Shown here: in pieces, positions 61,267 to 64,000 of the stretch
How positions within the stretch are numbered: the first letter of the stretch is position 1
Layout: every line of letters starts with the position of its first letter
From: Martinezella tropici
GTDB lineage: Bacteria > Pseudomonadota > Alphaproteobacteria > Rhizobiales > Rhizobiaceae
Direction: 5' to 3'
NCBI RefSeq assembly: GCF_003287875.1
Contig: NZ_QMKK01000042.1
Location: 124,001-188,000, forward strand
DNA length: 64,000 bases
The notes under the pieces: generated by a model
Told to the model about the DNA's origin: nothing
Seen by the model: only the letters and a program-made list of their open reading frames with translations
Databases searched by the model: none
Position numbers and translations under genes: made by a program

Positions 61267-61886
61267 TGAACCGAACTGCAGATGCATTTTTGTTTTTTCG
61301 GGCGTGGCTTTCTGCTCCCCTTCGCGTTGCCTCCGTCACTCCGTCAGGGCGCGCATTGTCTTCCCTTATGACCGCAGAGATATCGGCGCAGACGGGCACA
61401 GTCATCGAGTTGGGTCCTGGAACCGGGGTCTTTACGGAAGCCTTGCTGCAACGGGGTGTTGCCGAAGAAAATCTCGTGCTGGTCGAATATGGTGCGGAAT
61501 TCGCGAACCAGCTCAGCAACCGCTTTCCAGCCGCAAGAACTGTTCAGATGGATGCTGCTCGGTTGCGCAAGTTGCCAATTCACGCGAAGGCGCCTGTGGG
61601 TGCTGTTGTCAGCGGCCTTCCTCTTCTATCGATGCCGTCGCGCAAGGTGCTCGCGATCGTGGAAGGGGCATTTTCGCTCCTACGCCATAATGGAGCATTC
61701 TACCAATTCACCTACGGACCGCGATGTCCGATTGCCAGACCCTTGCTCGACCGTCTAGGCCTGAAGGCGACGTATGTCGGCTGGACCTTTGCCAATATCC
61801 CGCCCGCAGCCGTCTATCGCATCACGCGACGAAGACTGCGGCAGGGCGTGCAATCGGAAGCGTCTAGATCTGTTACCTTATGGTAG
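61263..61886 (+). CDS. Class I SAM methyltransferase, phospholipid N-methyltransferase (PmtA)-like
   Basis: This 207-residue protein starts at ATG 61263, overlapping the DedA stop by 4 bases. It has the SAM loop VIELGPGTGVFTEALLQRGV, acidic end of strand 2 (LVLVEYGAEFA) and VVSGLPLLSMPSRKVLAIVE. FLFFRAWLSAPLRVASVTPS at the N-terminus is characteristic of the Rhodobacter-type PmtA group, which methylates phosphatidylethanolamine towards phosphatidylcholine; rRNA dimethylases share the SAM core but are longer. Assignment to the PmtA-like family is fairly firm; activity is inferred. Confidence 0.8.
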   Translation: MMNRTADAFLFFRAWLSAPLRVASVTPSGRALSSLMTAEISAQTGTVIELGPGTGVFTEALLQRGVAEENLVLVEYGAEFANQLSNRFPAARTVQMDAARLRKLPIHAKAPVGAVVSGLPLLSMPSRKVLAIVEGAFSLLRHNGAFYQFTYGPRCPIARPLLDRLGLKATYVGWTFANIPPAAVYRITRRRLRQGVQSEASRSVTLW

Positions 61887-61939
61887 AAGGACTCAGCTGC
61901 ACGATCCTGAGCCTTTCGGATGCGAGAGCGCCAGTTGCG

Positions 61940-62308
61940 TCAGAGTTTCATCACGCTAATCGGCTGCAGCACCGCTTCTTCCAGAGCCGACATCCGGATT
62001 GGATCGGCAACGGCGTAGGCCGGGTCGGCGATCATATCGACGAAAGTTGACCGGTTTGGATAGCGCACCAGCGCCACCGCATCCCAGGATTGGCCGGGTT
62101 CGGCGCAGAGTGCGGTCGCCCCATCGCCGGCAAAAAGGATTTCGGCGCCGTAGCGGGCAACGATGGGACCGGCCATGGCAAGGTAGTCGAGATAACGCTG
62201 CCTTCCGCCGTCAGCTTTGAACCGAAGCAGGTTCAGCATGACGATGGGCTGGCCGTCGTCTTCGGCAAGAAAACGGTCAATATCGGCGGCAGTGACTTTG
62301 ATCAACAT
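61940..62308 (-). CDS. DUF1330 (ferredoxin-like fold) protein
   Basis: This 122-residue protein contains IVMLNLLRFKADGGRQRYLD then YLAMAGPIVARYGAEILFAG, and WDAVALVRYPNRSTFVDMIA with DPAY, all typical of DUF1330 dimeric alpha/beta-barrel proteins. Function is unknown in general. It lies convergently with the methyltransferase gene and divergent from the AraC gene at 62429. Confidence 0.85.
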   Translation of the reverse strand: MLIKVTAADIDRFLAEDDGQPIVMLNLLRFKADGGRQRYLDYLAMAGPIVARYGAEILFAGDGATALCAEPGQSWDAVALVRYPNRSTFVDMIADPAYAVADPIRMSALEEAVLQPISVMKL

Positions 62309-62428
62309 TATTCTCCGGTGAAACGGCCCCGAGGTATAGGGGTCTCGTGAAATCCTCCGGCAAACTATGCTATCGCTTCTGCACGCTCCATAATGCAGAC
62401 TCCAGAAGACTTTATCTAAAGCCCAAAA

Positions 62429-63367
62429 ATGGATCCTTTTCTTGATCTAATTCGACTGCTGCAACCGCGCGCTGCTCTTTTGGGTAGAGGCATGGACGCC
62501 GCCGGTGACTGGGGCCTGAGCTTTCCGGCGCTGGGAGATCTTTTGTTTTTCTGGATAGAAGGCGGCAATTGTCAGTTGATACGACCCGGTTGCGATCCGT
62601 TGCTGCTGGAAAAGGGCGACTTCGTGCTGCTGCGCACAACGCTTTCCTTTACACTGACCTCAAGTCAGGAAGTAGAGCCATTGGACAGCGTCGCCGCGGT
62701 GGCCGCTAAACAGGGGGGCCGCTTGAAGCTGGGCTCCGGTCCGGAAAGGCAGATTTCGCTCCACATGGGCAAATTTCTGTTCTCAGCAGCCAACGAGGAT
62801 CTCCTGGCAGGGCTTCTTCCGCCCATGGTTCAGATACCCTCGCATTCGCCCAAACTCCACCGGCTTCACAACCTGCTCACGCTAATAGAATCCGAAGCCC
62901 GCGACCCTGGGCCGGCAAGCGAATTCATCATCATCCGTCTCGTCGAACTGACGCTGGTCGAGATTCTCAGGATGCCGGCCTCGGATTTTCCGGAACAAAG
63001 TCTGGGAGCCGCCGGTCCGGGCCTGCTCGCCGGCCTTCGCGACCCCGTTACGTCCAAAGCCATTCGGGCCATGCACGAAAATGTTGGGCAAGATTGGACG
63101 GTCGGAGCTCTGGCAAAGCTTTGCGGTGTTTCCCGCTCTGCTTTGGCTACCCGTTTCCAATCGCTCGTCGGGATCGGACCAATCTCGTATCTTTTGCGGT
63201 GGCGCATGGCGCTTGCGAAGGAGGCCCTCAAGTCTGGGACGGCAAGGGTGGAGGAGATCGCCTTTTCAATTGGCTACAAGTCGGCAAGTGCGTTCAGCAC
63301 TGCCTTCACCCGCGCCGTCGGCTGCTCGCCAAGCCGTTTCGCAGAAAGCTCGTTCCGCTCTTCATAA
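62429..63367 (+). CDS. AraC-family regulator (AraC-type cupin_6 ligand domain)
   Basis: This 312-residue protein has the cupin_6 N-terminal domain typical of this branch (FPALGDLLFFWIEGGNCQLI; LLLEKGDFVLLRTTLSFTLT; MPASDFPEQSLGAAGPGLLA, then LRDPVTSKAI). The C-terminal helix-turn-helix pair is WTVGALAKLCGVSRSALATR and VEEIAFSIGYKSASAFSTAF followed by VGCSPSRF. It is divergent from the DUF1330 gene (120-base gap) and likely controls it or a neighbouring gene. Confidence 0.93.
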   Translation: MDPFLDLIRLLQPRAALLGRGMDAAGDWGLSFPALGDLLFFWIEGGNCQLIRPGCDPLLLEKGDFVLLRTTLSFTLTSSQEVEPLDSVAAVAAKQGGRLKLGSGPERQISLHMGKFLFSAANEDLLAGLLPPMVQIPSHSPKLHRLHNLLTLIESEARDPGPASEFIIIRLVELTLVEILRMPASDFPEQSLGAAGPGLLAGLRDPVTSKAIRAMHENVGQDWTVGALAKLCGVSRSALATRFQSLVGIGPISYLLRWRMALAKEALKSGTARVEEIAFSIGYKSASAFSTAFTRAVGCSPSRFAESSFRSS

Positions 63368-63416
63368 GAAGAGCAGAGTTGAACCATCCAAAATTCTTAT
63401 CGGTTCGGGTCGACGC

Positions 63417-64000
63417 TCAGGCCCTGCGCTCCGCGTGCTGATCGACGTTACCGGCCATATTCTCCCAGCCGGACAGCGCCATTTCCGCCGCGGCATGCAG
63501 TTCGACCCGTTCCGCTCCATCGCGAGCGCGGATCGCCATGCCGCTTTGGACGATCTGCACGAACCTTGCCAGCCTCGTCGTATCTGCCGAGGGGACAAGA
63601 TCACCGTCGCTCTTTGCTCTGTCAAAGCGCGCCTTGAGGATGTCGAAACCACCTGCGCGGGTCGCTCGCATGAGTTCGCTCAGGTCGGAGTGTCCTTTAC
63701 TACCCACGGTGGCGAGTGTCGCCATGCACCCGCGAGGCAGATCGCAATCTCCACCGGTCATCGCGACCGCGGAATCCTCGAGGAATGCGAGAGCCGCCTC
63801 TTTCGCAGTGGACGCCTTTCTGAACCGCGTCCATACGAGCCCCTCGTAGGTCGTGTAATAGTACTTAAGCGCTTCGGCATAGAGCTCATCCTTCGAACCG
63901 AAGGCAGCATAGAGGCTCTTCGTGCCGATCCCCATCTCATCCGTCAGATCAGCGATGGAAGTTGCCTCGTAGCCTTTGGTCCAAAAAAGTCTTGTCGCTT
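63417..64000 (-). CDS. TetR-family regulator (N-terminus cut by window edge)
   Basis: The minus-strand frame runs past the right edge. Visible at the start is the end of a TetR helix-turn-helix: LFWTKGYEATSIADLTDEMG then IGTKSLYAAFGSKDELYAEA. The C-terminal domain includes DCDLPRGCMATLATVGSKGH, typical of the AcrR/YezE branch, and ARFVQIVQSGMAIRARDGAE. At least 194 codons are present; perhaps the first 15-20 residues are missing. It is a repressor of an unseen neighbour, often an oxidoreductase or efflux gene. Confidence 0.9.
   Translation of the reverse strand, partial: ATRLFWTKGYEATSIADLTDEMGIGTKSLYAAFGSKDELYAEALKYYYTTYEGLVWTRFRKASTAKEAALAFLEDSAVAMTGGDCDLPRGCMATLATVGSKGHSDLSELMRATRAGGFDILKARFDRAKSDGDLVPSADTTRLARFVQIVQSGMAIRARDGAERVELHAAAEMALSGWENMAGNVDQHAERRA

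Noticed and set aside
1..64000. tRNA, rRNA, CRISPR arrays, prophage, replication origins and intact insertion sequences
   Set aside because: Looked for by cloverleaf-like ends, spaced repeats, transposase motifs (DDE, IS terminal repeats), parA/repABC-like genes and integrase signatures; none was seen by eye, although a covariance or profile search would be more sensitive.

Overview
The window looks like an accessory or secondary-replicon segment of a Rhizobiales alphaproteobacterium (Rhizobium/Agrobacterium/Ensifer type). This is inferred from GC-rich codon use, many ABC uptake operons each paired with a LacI-, LysR- or SorC-type regulator, an FMN riboswitch before ribB, and a UgpC/AapP/RbsABC-like gene complement. 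No rRNA, tRNA, CRISPR array, phage or intact insertion sequence is visible. About 57 protein genes are supported. Two are short membrane-protein ORFs: a cydX-like subunit at 191-328 and a 45-residue protein at 55278-55415.

Left end (1-16.4 kb): a minus-strand respiratory operon encodes a Tat-exported molybdenum/2Fe-2S aldehyde-type dehydrogenase, a triheme cytochrome c and a cyanide-insensitive bd-type quinol oxidase. It is preceded by an orphan FixJ-type response regulator and a perfect 14-bp palindrome. Then come an aldehyde dehydrogenase, a large winged-helix/NTPase/TPR regulator, and a divergent plus-strand group (ABM monooxygenase, MFS exporter, old yellow enzyme), suggesting a response to aldehydes, quinones or other electrophiles.

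GH127 module A (16.4-24.9 kb): LacI regulator, CUT1 sugar ABC transporter, cytoplasmic GH127 beta-L-arabinofuranosidase-type hydrolase, ATPase and PdxA-family dehydrogenase, in translationally coupled order. GH127 module B (47.3-54.8 kb) repeats the same layout without pdxA and with its LacI gene divergent. The two modules are diverged paralogs with different candidate operators.

25.1-34.6 kb: an amino-acid/opine-like catabolic cluster (polar amino-acid ABC transporter, amidase, DadA-like FAD oxidoreductase, RidA, ornithine-cyclodeaminase-like reductase, class V aminotransferase, LysR). Its two outward promoter regions share a decamer. A truncated DMT transporter remnant and ribB with an FMN riboswitch follow.

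36.5-47.1 kb: the most distinctive system is a divergent sugar or polyol locus. On the minus strand lie an RbsABC-type transporter, two SDR dehydrogenases and a triosephosphate isomerase. On the plus strand lie a split two-subunit transketolase, an FGGY kinase and a SorC regulator. The enzyme set fits oxidation of an imported polyol or sugar to a ketose, phosphorylation, transketolase cleavage and isomerisation of the resulting triose phosphate, as in the known apulose-4-phosphate transketolase route. The true substrate is not readable from the sequence. A dyad and a matching half-site in the shared promoter look like SorC operators.

Right end (54.8-64 kb): a gene-poor stretch with one small membrane protein, then an AraC regulator divergent from an MFS exporter, a Tat-signal-bearing SDR, a second SDR, a DedA protein overlapping a phospholipid-methyltransferase-like gene, a DUF1330 protein, an AraC regulator and a TetR gene cut by the window edge.
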